From the NCBI RefSeq assembly GCF_002387245.1, contig NZ_DGLD01000003.1, forward strand, positions 62,001 to 126,000: DNA of 64,000 nucleotides, written 5' to 3'. Positions 47,862 through 56,097 of this stretch are shown one piece after another; the stretch's first letter is position 1; the number at the start of each line of letters is the position of its first letter. Both the position numbers and the translations under genes were made by a program. Below the pieces are notes generated by a model. The model did no database searches. It was not told where the DNA came from and saw only the letters and a list, made by a program, of their open reading frames with translations. Source of the DNA: Brevundimonas sp. UBA4553. GTDB lineage: Bacteria > Pseudomonadota > Alphaproteobacteria > Caulobacterales > Caulobacteraceae.

Positions 47862-48248
47862 TCAGGCGTGCGGAGGGGCGGTGGACGGCGGGCGCGGCGG
47901 GGCGCGAGCCGGGGGCGGGGCGCTGACGCGGAAAGGCGTATAGGAGACCGGCTCGACCATGCGGACGGCCGGGGCGGGCGCCGGGGCGGGCGGTTCTGGC
48001 AGGGCGGCCAGCAGGGGCATGACGCAGGCGGCGCACTTGGCCCCCACGTGCTCGTTGATCGGGCCGTCGACGCCGCCCGACTGGATAGTCTGTGGTCCCT
48101 CGACCGAGCAGATGACAAGAGGCTGGCCGGGCACCGAGGCCGCCAGCGCCGCGAACGGGAGAAGGGTTCCGATCACGATGGCGAACGTCGCGGCCAGGAA
48201 GGCCAGCGAGCGCGCTGTCGACCAGTTTTCACTCTGGGACCGGGTCAC
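47862..48248 (-). CDS. DUF2946-family protein
   Basis: The 128-aa protein has a hydrophobic N-terminal segment (LAFLAATFAIVIGTLLPFAALAAS), a single Cys in VICSVEG, and a CAAC motif in GAKCAACVMPL, matching the DUF2946 pattern, followed by a Pro-rich tail. DUF2946 genes occur next to TonB-dependent copper receptors and are thought to be linked to copper. The start codon appears to be GTG 48248. It heads the operon with the receptor, PepSY protein and PCu(A)C chaperone, and is divergent from the DUF4139 pair. A small dyad (GCGACG-GGA-CGTCGC, 48287-48301) lies in the 118-bp gap between them. Confidence 0.78.
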   Translation of the reverse strand: MTRSQSENWSTARSLAFLAATFAIVIGTLLPFAALAASVPGQPLVICSVEGPQTIQSGGVDGPINEHVGAKCAACVMPLLAALPEPPAPAPAPAVRMVEPVSYTPFRVSAPPPARAPPRPPSTAPPHA

Positions 48249-48366
48249 GATCCGGGGCTTAAACCTTCCCCCATCGTGAAGCTATAGCGACGGGACGTCG
48301 CGCACCCTCGACAATGGCTGTTTCTCCGTGTCAGCGTGGCCGTCGGACAAGCTCAGGGAAGACCAC

Positions 48367-49782
48367 ATGATCCGCGCTCTCGGACCCTTCGCCGTCGCCA
48401 TGCTGCTGGCTGCGCCCGCGGTCGCACAACAGGTGGAGGAGGGGCCGGGCGGTCCCGACCGTGTCTCCCTGACCGTCTATAATCAGAACATCGCCCTGGT
48501 GGAGGACGTGCGGAACCTGAACGTGCCCGCCGGGCGATCGCGTCAGGAGTTTCCGGGCGTGTCTGCCAGCATCCGGCCCGAGACGGTCGGCCTGTCGGGG
48601 CGCGGCCTGTCGGTGGTGGAGCAGAACTTCGACTATGACCTGCTGACGCCCGGCAAGCTGATGGAAAGCGCCGTCGGCGGGGACATCGGCATCGTCCGCA
48701 CCAACCCCGGCTCGGGCGCGCAGGAGACCGAGCGGGCCCGCGTCCTGGCGGCGAATCAGGGCGTGGTGCTGCAGATCGGCGATCGGATCGAAGTGCTGCG
48801 CGACGACGGCGTGCCGACCCGCGTCATCTTCGACCGCGTGCCCGCCAACCTGCGCCCGCGCCCGACGCTCAGCGTCACACTGGACGCCGAGGGCGCCGGC
48901 CGTCGCGAGACGACCCTGTCCTATCTGACCGCCGGCCTGGCATGGAAGGCTGACTATGTCGCGCGGTTTGACGAGAAGGCGGGCAAGCTGGACCTGACCG
49001 GTTGGATCACCATCACCAACAACTCGGGGGCGACCTTCTCGAACGCGCAGACGCGGGTGGTGGCGGGCGACGTCAACCTGATCAACGGCAACAACGGCTA
49101 CAACCCCCGCTACGGCCAGCCGCCCCGTTCGGTGCGCGGCAACGGCACGCAGACGGGCGGGCAGGGTGCGCTGGCCGACGTCTATGTCTATCCGCTGCCG
49201 GAAGCCGTCACGGTGGCCAACAACCAGACCAAGCAGGTCGGCCTGATCGATGCGGCGGGCGTGCGCGCGACCAAGCGCTACCTGAACGTCGTCGACGGCT
49301 TCAACAGCGCCGAGGAGCCGGTCGCGGCCGAGGTCGGGGTCATCTTCAGCAACGGCTCGGGCAATGCCGCTCGCGCCCTGCCGGCCGGGGTCATGCGCGT
49401 CTATGTGAAGGACGAGGCGGGCGAGCCGCGCTTCATCGGTGAGGATCAGGTCGATCACTCGCCGGCCGGGTCCGAGATCGTGGTGACGACCGGCGACGCC
49501 TTTGACGTGACGGTGCAGCCGCGTCTGGTCTCGTCCGAGCGGGTGTCGAAACGGTGGGTTGACTATTTCCGCACCCGTTATGCGATGGAATACACCGTCC
49601 GCAACGCTCGGCCCGAGCCGGTGACGGTCGAGGTGCGCCAGCGCGGTCTGGGCCGCGACACCGAACTGACGGATCAGAGCATCACGGGCGAGATGCGCGA
49701 CGCCCGCACCGTGGTCTGGCGCGTGCCCGTGCCCGCCAATGGCGAGACGAAGTTGACCGCGACCATCACCACGGGCGGTTGA
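48367..49782 (+). CDS. Exported DUF4139-domain protein (first of tandem pair)
   Basis: The 471-aa protein has a signal peptide ending LLAAPAVAQQ, then a mucoidy-inhibitor-A-like/DUF4139 domain: SLTVYNQNIALVEDVRNLNVPAGR at the start, LSYLTAGLAWKADYVARFD in the middle and VPVPANGETKL near the end. The central linker (about residues 240-280) is Asn/Gly-rich. Function of the family is unclear; a beta-rich periplasmic or surface role is inferred. ATG 48367 is preceded by AGGGAAG. A paralogue follows after 4 bp. Confidence 0.85.
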   Translation: MIRALGPFAVAMLLAAPAVAQQVEEGPGGPDRVSLTVYNQNIALVEDVRNLNVPAGRSRQEFPGVSASIRPETVGLSGRGLSVVEQNFDYDLLTPGKLMESAVGGDIGIVRTNPGSGAQETERARVLAANQGVVLQIGDRIEVLRDDGVPTRVIFDRVPANLRPRPTLSVTLDAEGAGRRETTLSYLTAGLAWKADYVARFDEKAGKLDLTGWITITNNSGATFSNAQTRVVAGDVNLINGNNGYNPRYGQPPRSVRGNGTQTGGQGALADVYVYPLPEAVTVANNQTKQVGLIDAAGVRATKRYLNVVDGFNSAEEPVAAEVGVIFSNGSGNAARALPAGVMRVYVKDEAGEPRFIGEDQVDHSPAGSEIVVTTGDAFDVTVQPRLVSSERVSKRWVDYFRTRYAMEYTVRNARPEPVTVEVRQRGLGRDTELTDQSITGEMRDARTVVWRVPVPANGETKLTATITTGG

Positions 49783-49786
49783 TCTT

Positions 49787-51394
49787 ATGCGCCGCCTTCT
49801 GGCGATCACCACGGCCCTGACCGTTCTGGCGCCCTCTGTGTGGGCGCAGACCGAAAGCGTCTCTGCGCGTCCTGACGGGGCGACGGTGGTGATCTATCGC
49901 GACCGTCCGGTCGATACAGTCGCCCTAATGGAACAGTCGCGTCAGCCCTGGAATCGGCTGGACCGCGAGGGGCTGGCCCTGATCGTTGAGACGCGCACCG
50001 TGGACCTGCCGGCGGGCGAGGGGATCATTCGCTTTCGCGGTCTGGCGACCGGCGTCGTGCCCCAGAGCGCTGTGCTGGAGGGCCTGCCCGCCCATGTGGT
50101 CGAGCGCAACGCCGACTTCGACCTGCTGTCCCCCGCCAGCCTGATGGAGAAGTCGGTGGGCGAGGTGGTCCGCGTCGTGCGCACCAATCCCGCGACCGGC
50201 GAACAGGTGGAAAAGGCCGCCGTCATCCGCGCGGGCGCGCAAGGGACCGTGCTGGAGATCGACGGCCGCTTCGAGGCCCTGGACTGCTCGGGCCAGACTG
50301 AGCGGATCATCTTCGACCGCGTGCCCGAGGGGCTGGGCGACCAGCCGGTGCTGTCCGTCCGCACCCGCGCGGAGCGAGCCGGGCGGCACACCGTCACCCT
50401 GGCCTATCTGGCGACGGGCCTGCAGTGGTCGGCCGACTATGTGGCGCGGCTGGATCCAAGCGACGGAACGCTGGACCTGACCGGCTGGCTGACCCTGGCC
50501 AATTTCGGCGGGACTGGCTTCCCCGATGCGCCGGTGCAGGTGGTAGCCGGGACGCTGAGGAAGGATGACGGCACCGTGCCGGTGGAGCCGGTGGTGCGCT
50601 ATCAGCAGAACCAGTGCTGGCCTCAGGGCACGACGACCTTCGGCTCGGGCGAGGTTAGTTACGGATATGGCGCGCCTCCGCCGCCCCCGCCGCCTGCTCC
50701 AATGAGCCCTGTTTCGTTGGATTTGGCGGAAGTCGTTGTTACAGGCCGCCGTGTGGCGCGTGCACCGAAGCTGGCTGAGCAGGGCGAACTGGGCGACTAC
50801 AAGATCTACACCCTGCCGGAACCGACCACGGTGGCCGCGCGGCAGACCAAGCAGGTGCGTTTCCTGGAGCGCGAGGGCGTGGCCTATGAGCGAGTTTACC
50901 GCGCCTATGTGCAGAATGCCGATGGCGAGACGCGTCCGACCGACATCGTGCTGAAGCTCAGGAACGAGGAAGCCGCCGGCCTCGGTGTGGCCCTGCCGGG
51001 CGGCTCGGTGGCGGTGATGCAGCCGGACGGGGCGGGCGGCGTCCTGCTGGCCGGCCAGGATCGGTTTGTCGACAAGGGCGTGGGTCTGCCCGTGCGGCTG
51101 TCCTTTGGCGAATCGCCTGATGTGCGGGTGCAGACGCGACTGGTGAAATCGACCAGCTCTACGCGCGGCGCGGTGGAGACGAACCGTTCCGAGATCGAGA
51201 CCATCGTCACCAACGCCCGTTCAGAGCCTGTCACGGTCGAACTGGTCGCCGACGCGGCGATGGCGCGCGGCTTCCGTATCCGCAGCCAGTCGATCCGCAG
51301 CCGCATCGACGACACTGGCTATCCGGTCTGGACCCTGACCGTCCCCGCCAACGGCGCAGCGACGCTGGCGGCGGCGTGGACGACGTCGGATTGA
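49787..51394 (+). CDS. Exported DUF4139-domain protein (second of tandem pair) with a VVVTGRR insert
   Basis: The 535-aa protein has a signal peptide (LAITTALTVLAPSVWAQ) and the same core as the upstream paralogue: YRDRPVDTVALMEQSRQ-type start, LAYLATGLQWSADYVARLD and a final LTVPANGAATL. Between the shared segments VQVVAGT and YTLPEPTTVAARQTKQV it has a longer linker with a Cys (NQCWPQ), a run of prolines and LAEVVVTGRR (EVVVTGRR encoded at 50729-50752), a motif typical of the TonB-box region of TonB-dependent receptors. The codons of this insert (GTT, TTG, ACA, GAA) are more AT-rich than those around it. The pair probably arose by duplication; the functional meaning of the motif is unknown. 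Confidence 0.85.
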   Translation: MRRLLAITTALTVLAPSVWAQTESVSARPDGATVVIYRDRPVDTVALMEQSRQPWNRLDREGLALIVETRTVDLPAGEGIIRFRGLATGVVPQSAVLEGLPAHVVERNADFDLLSPASLMEKSVGEVVRVVRTNPATGEQVEKAAVIRAGAQGTVLEIDGRFEALDCSGQTERIIFDRVPEGLGDQPVLSVRTRAERAGRHTVTLAYLATGLQWSADYVARLDPSDGTLDLTGWLTLANFGGTGFPDAPVQVVAGTLRKDDGTVPVEPVVRYQQNQCWPQGTTTFGSGEVSYGYGAPPPPPPPAPMSPVSLDLAEVVVTGRRVARAPKLAEQGELGDYKIYTLPEPTTVAARQTKQVRFLEREGVAYERVYRAYVQNADGETRPTDIVLKLRNEEAAGLGVALPGGSVAVMQPDGAGGVLLAGQDRFVDKGVGLPVRLSFGESPDVRVQTRLVKSTSSTRGAVETNRSEIETIVTNARSEPVTVELVADAAMARGFRIRSQSIRSRIDDTGYPVWTLTVPANGAATLAAAWTTSD

Positions 51395-51406
51395 TTTAAG
51401 GGCGGA

Positions 51407-51427
51407 CCCTCTCCCATCGGGAGGGGG
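51407..51427. terminator. Hairpin between convergent DUF4139 and pth genes
   Basis: CCCTCTCCC and GGGAGGGGG pair around ATC with one G-T mismatch. No T-tract is present; assignment rests on its place between convergent stop codons. Confidence 0.5.
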
Positions 51428-51433
51428 AGGCCG

Positions 51434-52051
51434 CTACTCGCCCTTGGCCGCCTGCCTGGGGCTGAACTTCGGCGCCGGGGCCAGGCGCATGACCTCGCCC
51501 TGATAGCGTTCGTCATCGCCAGTCACGGCGAAGGGCAGGGCGTCGGCGCAGGCTTGCAGCAGGGCGTCCAGCCAGGGCTTCTCGGCCTTGTGGAAGTCGC
51601 CGAGGACGTGCGGCATGACCAGGTGGCTTTCGCCCGGATGGCCGACGCCCATGCGGCCCCTGCGGAAGTCGGCGCCCAGGTGGCTGATCAGGCTGCGGAT
51701 GCCGTTCTGGCCCGCCGCGCCGCCGCCGGTCTTCATGCGAAAGCGACCCGGCGCCAGATCGATCTCGTCGTGGAAGACGATGACCTCGCTGGGCTTGATC
51801 TTGTAGAAACGCGCCGCCTCGCCGACGGCGCGGCCGCTCTCGTTCATATAGGTCTGGGGCTTCATCAGTAGGACCTTGACCGGGCCGTCTGCGCTGTCGA
51901 CCTCGCCCTCGCTGACGATGGACTGGAACTTGGCTCGCTCGGGGCCGAAGCGCCAGCGGCGCGCGATCTCGTCCGCGGCCATGAAGCCGATGTTGTGGCG
52001 GTTCTTCTCGTATTTTGCGCCCGGATTGCCGAGCCCTGCGATGATGATCAT
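51434..52051 (-). CDS. pth: Peptidyl-tRNA hydrolase
   Basis: The 205-aa enzyme recycles tRNA from dropped-off peptidyl-tRNA. Active-site residues are visible: Asn and His in KNRHNIGFMAAD, Asp in VIVFHDEIDLAPGRFR, and Asn in GGGAAGQNGIRSLISHLG. The C-terminus is extended by about 15 residues over the E. coli enzyme. It lies 87 bp downstream of rplY, the usual alphaproteobacterial order, with a terminator between them that may allow partial read-through. Confidence 0.97.
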   Translation of the reverse strand: MIIIAGLGNPGAKYEKNRHNIGFMAADEIARRWRFGPERAKFQSIVSEGEVDSADGPVKVLLMKPQTYMNESGRAVGEAARFYKIKPSEVIVFHDEIDLAPGRFRMKTGGGAAGQNGIRSLISHLGADFRRGRMGVGHPGESHLVMPHVLGDFHKAEKPWLDALLQACADALPFAVTGDDERYQGEVMRLAPAPKFSPRQAAKGE

Positions 52052-52079
52052 GCGGTCCTCATGCCCTGTGCTCTGGGCA

Positions 52080-52115
52080 AAGAAAAGCCCCGCGCCGGCG
52101 AACCGGGCGGGGCTG
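52080..52115 (-). terminator. Intrinsic terminator after rplY
   Basis: AGCCCCGC (52087-52094) and GCGGGGCT (52108-52115) form an 8-bp stem. On the minus strand it is followed by TTTTCTTT. It sits between rplY and pth, so pth is probably expressed by read-through or its own promoter. Confidence 0.75.
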
Positions 52116-52138
52116 AACTCTTCCGAAGAAGAAGCTGA

Positions 52139-52747
52139 TTAGGCTTCGGCTTCAGCCGTCGTGTCGCCGGCTTCCGACTGACCAGCGGCCGAGTTCTTGA
52201 TCGTGGCGATCACGAAGTCGCGGTCGGTGATGGTGGCCGAGGCGCCCTTGGGCAGGGTGATGTCCGACATACGGATGGTTTCGCCGACCTCGCGACCCTT
52301 CAGGTCGACGACCAGCTCTTCCGGGATCTGGTCGGCGGCGACCATGATCTCGACCGAGTGACGGACGACTTCCAGCATGCCGCCGGCGCGCGTGAAGGGC
52401 GCCTCGTCAGCGTTCTTGAAGTGAACGGCGATTTCGATCTTGACCGGAGCCTTGGCGTCGACGCGCATCAGGTCGAAGTGCAGCGGACGGTCCGACACCG
52501 GGTCGAACTGAACGGTCTTGGCGATGACCGGCTGGGTCTCTTCGCCGTACTTCAGGGTCACCAGGTGGCCCAGCAGCTTGCCGGTGTAGAGGGACTTGCG
52601 GAAGTCCTTCTCGTTCACCGAGATCGAGACGGGGGCCTTGTCGCCGCCGTACAGGATGCCGGGCACGGCGCCCGAGCGACGGACAGCACGTGCGCTGCCG
52701 GTACCCACGCCTTCACGGACGTCAACGTTCAGAATGATCTCGGCCAT
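52139..52747 (-). CDS. rplY: 50S ribosomal protein L25/general stress protein Ctc
   Basis: The 202-aa protein has an N-terminal L25 domain (EIILNVDVREGVGTGSARAVRRSG, with PGILYGGDKAPVSISVNEKDFRKSL) that binds 5S rRNA and the TL5/CTC C-terminal beta domain (EELVVDLKGREVGETIRMSDI). The long form is normal for alphaproteobacteria. An Ala/Glu-rich tail (TTAEAEA) ends it. A sigma-70-like promoter lies upstream at 52834-52862. Confidence 0.96.
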   Translation of the reverse strand: MAEIILNVDVREGVGTGSARAVRRSGAVPGILYGGDKAPVSISVNEKDFRKSLYTGKLLGHLVTLKYGEETQPVIAKTVQFDPVSDRPLHFDLMRVDAKAPVKIEIAVHFKNADEAPFTRAGGMLEVVRHSVEIMVAADQIPEELVVDLKGREVGETIRMSDITLPKGASATITDRDFVIATIKNSAAGQSEAGDTTAEAEA

Positions 52748-52833
52748 CGGGCTCGCCTCAACAACAACAGTAACGCCGCGCCAACCGGGGCCCGCGCAGC
52801 GGGGTCATGAACCCTCGAATTCAAGAGGGCGGG

Positions 52834-52862
52834 CTATTACACGGAACCGGGGGGCGACGCAA
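52834..52862 (-). promoter_or_regulatory. Candidate sigma-70 promoter of rplY
   Basis: On the minus strand TTGCGT (52857-52862) and TAATAG (52834-52839) are 17 bp apart, about 85 bp upstream of the rplY start. The spacer coincides with a GC-rich hairpin (52846-52872) that may terminate the upstream lipoprotein gene. Confidence 0.45.
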
Positions 52863-52872
52863 CCGCCCCGGT
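52846..52872 (-). terminator. Hairpin after the lipoprotein gene, overlapping the rplY promoter
   Basis: ACCGGGGGGCG and CGCCCCGGT pair around ACGCAAC with two unpaired G residues, 20 bp after the lipoprotein stop codon. No T-tract is visible. Confidence 0.4.
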
Positions 52873-52891
52873 GGTTTCAGCCCGCCGGATA

Positions 52892-53926
52892 TCAGTTCAT
52901 GCCGCTTCCCGGGGTGGGATTGGTCTCGGCGATAGTCACCGCCGGCGTCGTCTGAACGGGCACGGGGCCGGTGTACTGGGCCGTGCAGGTGGCGAGATCG
53001 CGCACGATGTGGCGGCCGGTGCAGAACATGTCCTCGTAGCTGGGGCGCGAGGCGGCCAGGCACTGGAACAGCATCAACTTGGACATGTTGAGGCAGAACT
53101 CGTTGTTCGATTCGCTCGACAAGGCGTCGGTATTGGTCCGTGCGTCGTCGCCCGCGGCGCCCAGGGCGGCCAGGGCGGCGATGGCAAGGGAGTTGACCAC
53201 GGCCGGCGTGAAGGGCGCGCCGCGTTGCGCGGGCGTCAGATTCAGGCCCGAGCCGCTGTTGGCGGCGGCGAACAGGCGGGCGCTTTCCTCGGCCGACGGC
53301 AGGCGCGAGACGGACAGGGTCTTGGCTCCCTCCAGACGACCCACGCGATCTGCCACGGGCTGCACGGCCCAGCGGCGGCGCGGATCGTTACGCTCCTGAA
53401 TGGTGTAGGCGTCACCCTCCACCGCCTCGGCGATGGCGGTCAGGGTGGCGATGTCCTTGCCCATGGTCGAGGTGATCAGGCCAGCGGCCGCTTGGGCGCC
53501 GGGCAGGGTGGCGGCGTAGGCGGGGTCTGCCACGATGCTGGCGATCATCTGCTGACGCAGGGCGGGCGTGGAGGCGAACTGGCGAACTCCGGCGACGTAT
53601 TCCGGCGATTGCAGGGCCAGGATCGAGCCGTAGGCGATCATCCCGCGCGACAGCTGGCCGGGTTCATAGGCCGCGCCCTTGCGAATGGCCGCCTGAATGG
53701 ACTCGGCGTCGGGGAAGCCGCCCTGGATGGTGCTGACCTCCCGCACGAAGCCGACATAGACCGACGCCGCCTGGGCGACGCTCTCGTTCAGGCTCACGGC
53801 CGGCAGCGGCGTCACCGCGGGCGGCGGGGGCGGCGCTTCCGGTTCAGGCGTCGAACAGCTGGCCAGGACGGCGGCGGCGGCGATGGCGACGACGGACAGG
53901 CCGCGGCGCAAGGAGGCCTGGGACAT
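52892..53926 (-). CDS. Lipoprotein of unknown function
   Basis: From ATG 53926 the 344-aa protein has a signal sequence with lipobox LASC (VVAIAAAAVLASC) and a Pro-rich spacer, then a mostly helical domain with SVYVGFVREVSTIQGGF and YEPGQLSRGMIAYGSILALQSPEYVAGVRQFA, and a C-terminal cysteine region (EFCLNMSKLMLFQCLAAS, EDMFCTGRHIVRDLATC) with four Cys that could form two disulfides. I do not recognise a named family; similar proteins are expected in Caulobacterales. It lies 92 bp downstream of prs on the same strand. A TATAAG-type -10 element in that gap may give it its own promoter. Confidence 0.75.
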   Translation of the reverse strand: MSQASLRRGLSVVAIAAAAVLASCSTPEPEAPPPPPAVTPLPAVSLNESVAQAASVYVGFVREVSTIQGGFPDAESIQAAIRKGAAYEPGQLSRGMIAYGSILALQSPEYVAGVRQFASTPALRQQMIASIVADPAYAATLPGAQAAAGLITSTMGKDIATLTAIAEAVEGDAYTIQERNDPRRRWAVQPVADRVGRLEGAKTLSVSRLPSAEESARLFAAANSGSGLNLTPAQRGAPFTPAVVNSLAIAALAALGAAGDDARTNTDALSSESNNEFCLNMSKLMLFQCLAASRPSYEDMFCTGRHIVRDLATCTAQYTGPVPVQTTPAVTIAETNPTPGSGMN

Positions 53927-54018
53927 CGGCGAACTTCCCTCAAGATCGAACGCGGGGCGCAATGCGCGCTCCTGAAACTGATGCGTCTTATATCGCTGAG
54001 GGAATGGTTATTCGAAGG

Positions 54019-54954
54019 TTAATCGAACAGCTTCGAGACCGATTCCTCGTTGGCGATACGGCGGATAGCCTCGCCGATCAGGGGAGCGACGGAAACCGTG
54101 CGAATTTTCGAACAGTTCAAAACTTCGTCAGGCTGATCGATGGAGTCCGTGATGACCAGCTCCTTGAGCGGACCGTTGGTCACGCGCTGGACGGCGGGAC
54201 CCGACAGGACGCCGTGGCTGATGTAGGCCGAGACCTCGGTCGCGCCGCGGTCGATCAGGGCCTGGGCTGCGTTGACCAGGGTGCCGCCCGAATCGACGAT
54301 GTCGTCGAACAGGATGCAGCGGCGGCCTTCGACGTCGCCGATGATGTTCATGACCTCGCTCTCGCCTGCCTTGGGGCGGCGCTTGTCGACGATGGCCAGG
54401 TCGGCGTCGAGACGCTTGGCCAGCGAGCGGGCGCGCACCACGCCGCCGACGTCGGGCGAGACGATCATCAGGTCGTCGCCGCGCGGATAGTGGTCCTTGA
54501 CGTCCTGGGCCAGCACCGGGGTCGCCACCAGGTTGTCGGTCGGAATGTCGAAGAAGCCCTGAATCTGGCCGGCGTGCAGATCCATCGTCAGGACGCGGTC
54601 GGCGCCCGCGCGGGTGATCAGGTTGGCCACCAGCTTGGCCGAGATCGGCGTCCGGCCGCCGGTCTTCCGGTCCTGACGGGCGTAGCCGAAGTAGGGCATG
54701 ACGGCCGTGATCCGACGCGCCGACGCCCGCACGAGGGCGTCCGTCATGATCAGCAGCTCCATCAGGTTGTCGTTGGCCGGATAGGAGGTCGACTGAAGGA
54801 TGAAGACATCCTCGCCGCGGACGTTTTCCTCGATGACCGCGAAAACCTCGTTATCGGCGAATCGCTTCACCTGAGCCTTGGTCAGCGGCATGTCGAGATG
54901 GTTGGCGATAGCCTGGGACAGAGTCCGGTTCGAATTGCCAGAGAGCAGCTTCAT
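54019..54954 (-). CDS. prs: Ribose-phosphate pyrophosphokinase
   Basis: The 311-aa enzyme makes PRPP from ribose 5-phosphate and ATP. Motifs include the N-terminal KLLSGNSNRTLSQAIA, the ATP loop FGYARQDRKTGGRTPISAK, the flexible loop near DKRRPKAGE, and the PRPP-binding loop DDIVDSGGTLVNAA. Length is standard. It is divergent from bamD across a 205-bp gap. Confidence 0.97.
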   Translation of the reverse strand: MKLLSGNSNRTLSQAIANHLDMPLTKAQVKRFADNEVFAVIEENVRGEDVFILQSTSYPANDNLMELLIMTDALVRASARRITAVMPYFGYARQDRKTGGRTPISAKLVANLITRAGADRVLTMDLHAGQIQGFFDIPTDNLVATPVLAQDVKDHYPRGDDLMIVSPDVGGVVRARSLAKRLDADLAIVDKRRPKAGESEVMNIIGDVEGRRCILFDDIVDSGGTLVNAAQALIDRGATEVSAYISHGVLSGPAVQRVTNGPLKELVITDSIDQPDEVLNCSKIRTVSVAPLIGEAIRRIANEESVSKLFD

Positions 54955-55066
54955 TACCGGTCATCCTTTTGCCGTCATCGCTGCGCCAATGAGCACAGTC
55001 GTTTCTGGACGCGCTCTTTAACAGCGGATCGCCCCGCATCAACCCGTCATGACGGATTTCGCTGCA

Positions 55067-55094
55067 TTGGCATGGGCGTGGTCGCTGCTATAGA
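55067..55094 (+). promoter_or_regulatory. Candidate sigma-70 promoter of bamD
   Basis: TTGGCA (55067-55072) and TATAGA (55089-55094) are separated by 16 bp, 66 bp before the bamD start. A hairpin (GCGCACC / GGTGCGC, about 55114-55130) lies in the leader. Confidence 0.5.
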
Positions 55095-55159
55095 GGTCGC
55101 CGTAATGACAGCGGCGCACCGGGGGTGCGCTGTGATCAAGGCATCTTGAGAGGTCGCCC

Positions 55160-56011
55160 TTGCCCGCTTCGAAGTCCCGTACCGGCCTGGTCCTGATGAC
55201 GGTCGCCGTCGCCGCCCTGACGGTTTCCGCCTGCGCCGGGAACAAGCCGCGTCAGCGGCTGGCCTATGAGGAACGCCCGGTCGAGCTGCTCTATAATACG
55301 GGTTATCAGCGGCTGCAGTCCAAGCGCTGGACCGACGCCATCGACTATTTCCAGGAAGTCGAACGTCAGCATCCCTATTCGGAATGGTCGCGCCGCGCGA
55401 TCCTGATGCAGATCTACGCCTACTATCAGAACAACAACTATCAGGACGCCGTCGCGGCGGCCGATCGTTTCATCGCCCTGTTCCCCGGCAACCCGTCTGC
55501 GGCCTACGCCTTCTATATGCGCGCCATCTGCAACTTCGAGCAGATCGTCGATGTCGGCCGCGATCAGGCCTATGCCGAAGCCGCTCTGGCCGGTCTGCGC
55601 GATGTGGCGCGCCGCTATCCCAATACGGCCTACGCCAGCGACGCCCGCATCAAGATCGACATGGTCAACGACCAGCTGGCCGGCAAGGAAATGGCCGTGG
55701 GCCGCTTCTACCAGCGCGCCAATCAGCCGCTGGCGGCCTTGAACCGCTACAAAACCGTGATCAACAACGAGGCCTTCCAGCGCAGCTCGCACACGCCGGA
55801 GGCGCTGTATCGTCTGGTCGAGGTCAATGTCGCGCTGGGTCTGACCGAGGAGGCGACGCGCAACGCTGCGGTTCTGGGCCACAACTATCCGGGCAGCCCC
55901 TGGTACGCCGAGGCCTATGCCCTGCTGAGCGAACGCGGCGCTCGCCCCGACGTGCAGCCGGAAGCCAAACGCGAGAGCTGGCTGCAACGCATCATTCCCG
56001 GCGGCGCCTGA
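55160..56011 (+). CDS. bamD: Outer-membrane assembly lipoprotein BamD
   Basis: The 283-aa lipoprotein is an essential part of the Bam complex that inserts beta-barrel proteins into the outer membrane. It has a lipobox (LTVSAC) and TPR-like repeats typical of BamD: RPVELLYNTGYQRLQSKRWTDAIDYF, RQHPYSEWSRRAILMQIYAYY, and AVGRFYQRANQPLAALNRY. TTG 55160 is the likely start, preceded by GAGAGG; the next in-frame ATG would cut into the signal sequence. It is followed 86 bp later by recN, the common alphaproteobacterial order. Confidence 0.95.
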   Translation: MPASKSRTGLVLMTVAVAALTVSACAGNKPRQRLAYEERPVELLYNTGYQRLQSKRWTDAIDYFQEVERQHPYSEWSRRAILMQIYAYYQNNNYQDAVAAADRFIALFPGNPSAAYAFYMRAICNFEQIVDVGRDQAYAEAALAGLRDVARRYPNTAYASDARIKIDMVNDQLAGKEMAVGRFYQRANQPLAALNRYKTVINNEAFQRSSHTPEALYRLVEVNVALGLTEEATRNAAVLGHNYPGSPWYAEAYALLSERGARPDVQPEAKRESWLQRIIPGGA

Positions 56012-56097
56012 TGCAGCAGGGGGCGTAGGCGGAAAGTCGCTGCGTTCCCTTTCTGTTTCCGGCTACAGTGGGCCGTAAAGTCGAATCAAGCTGGCCC

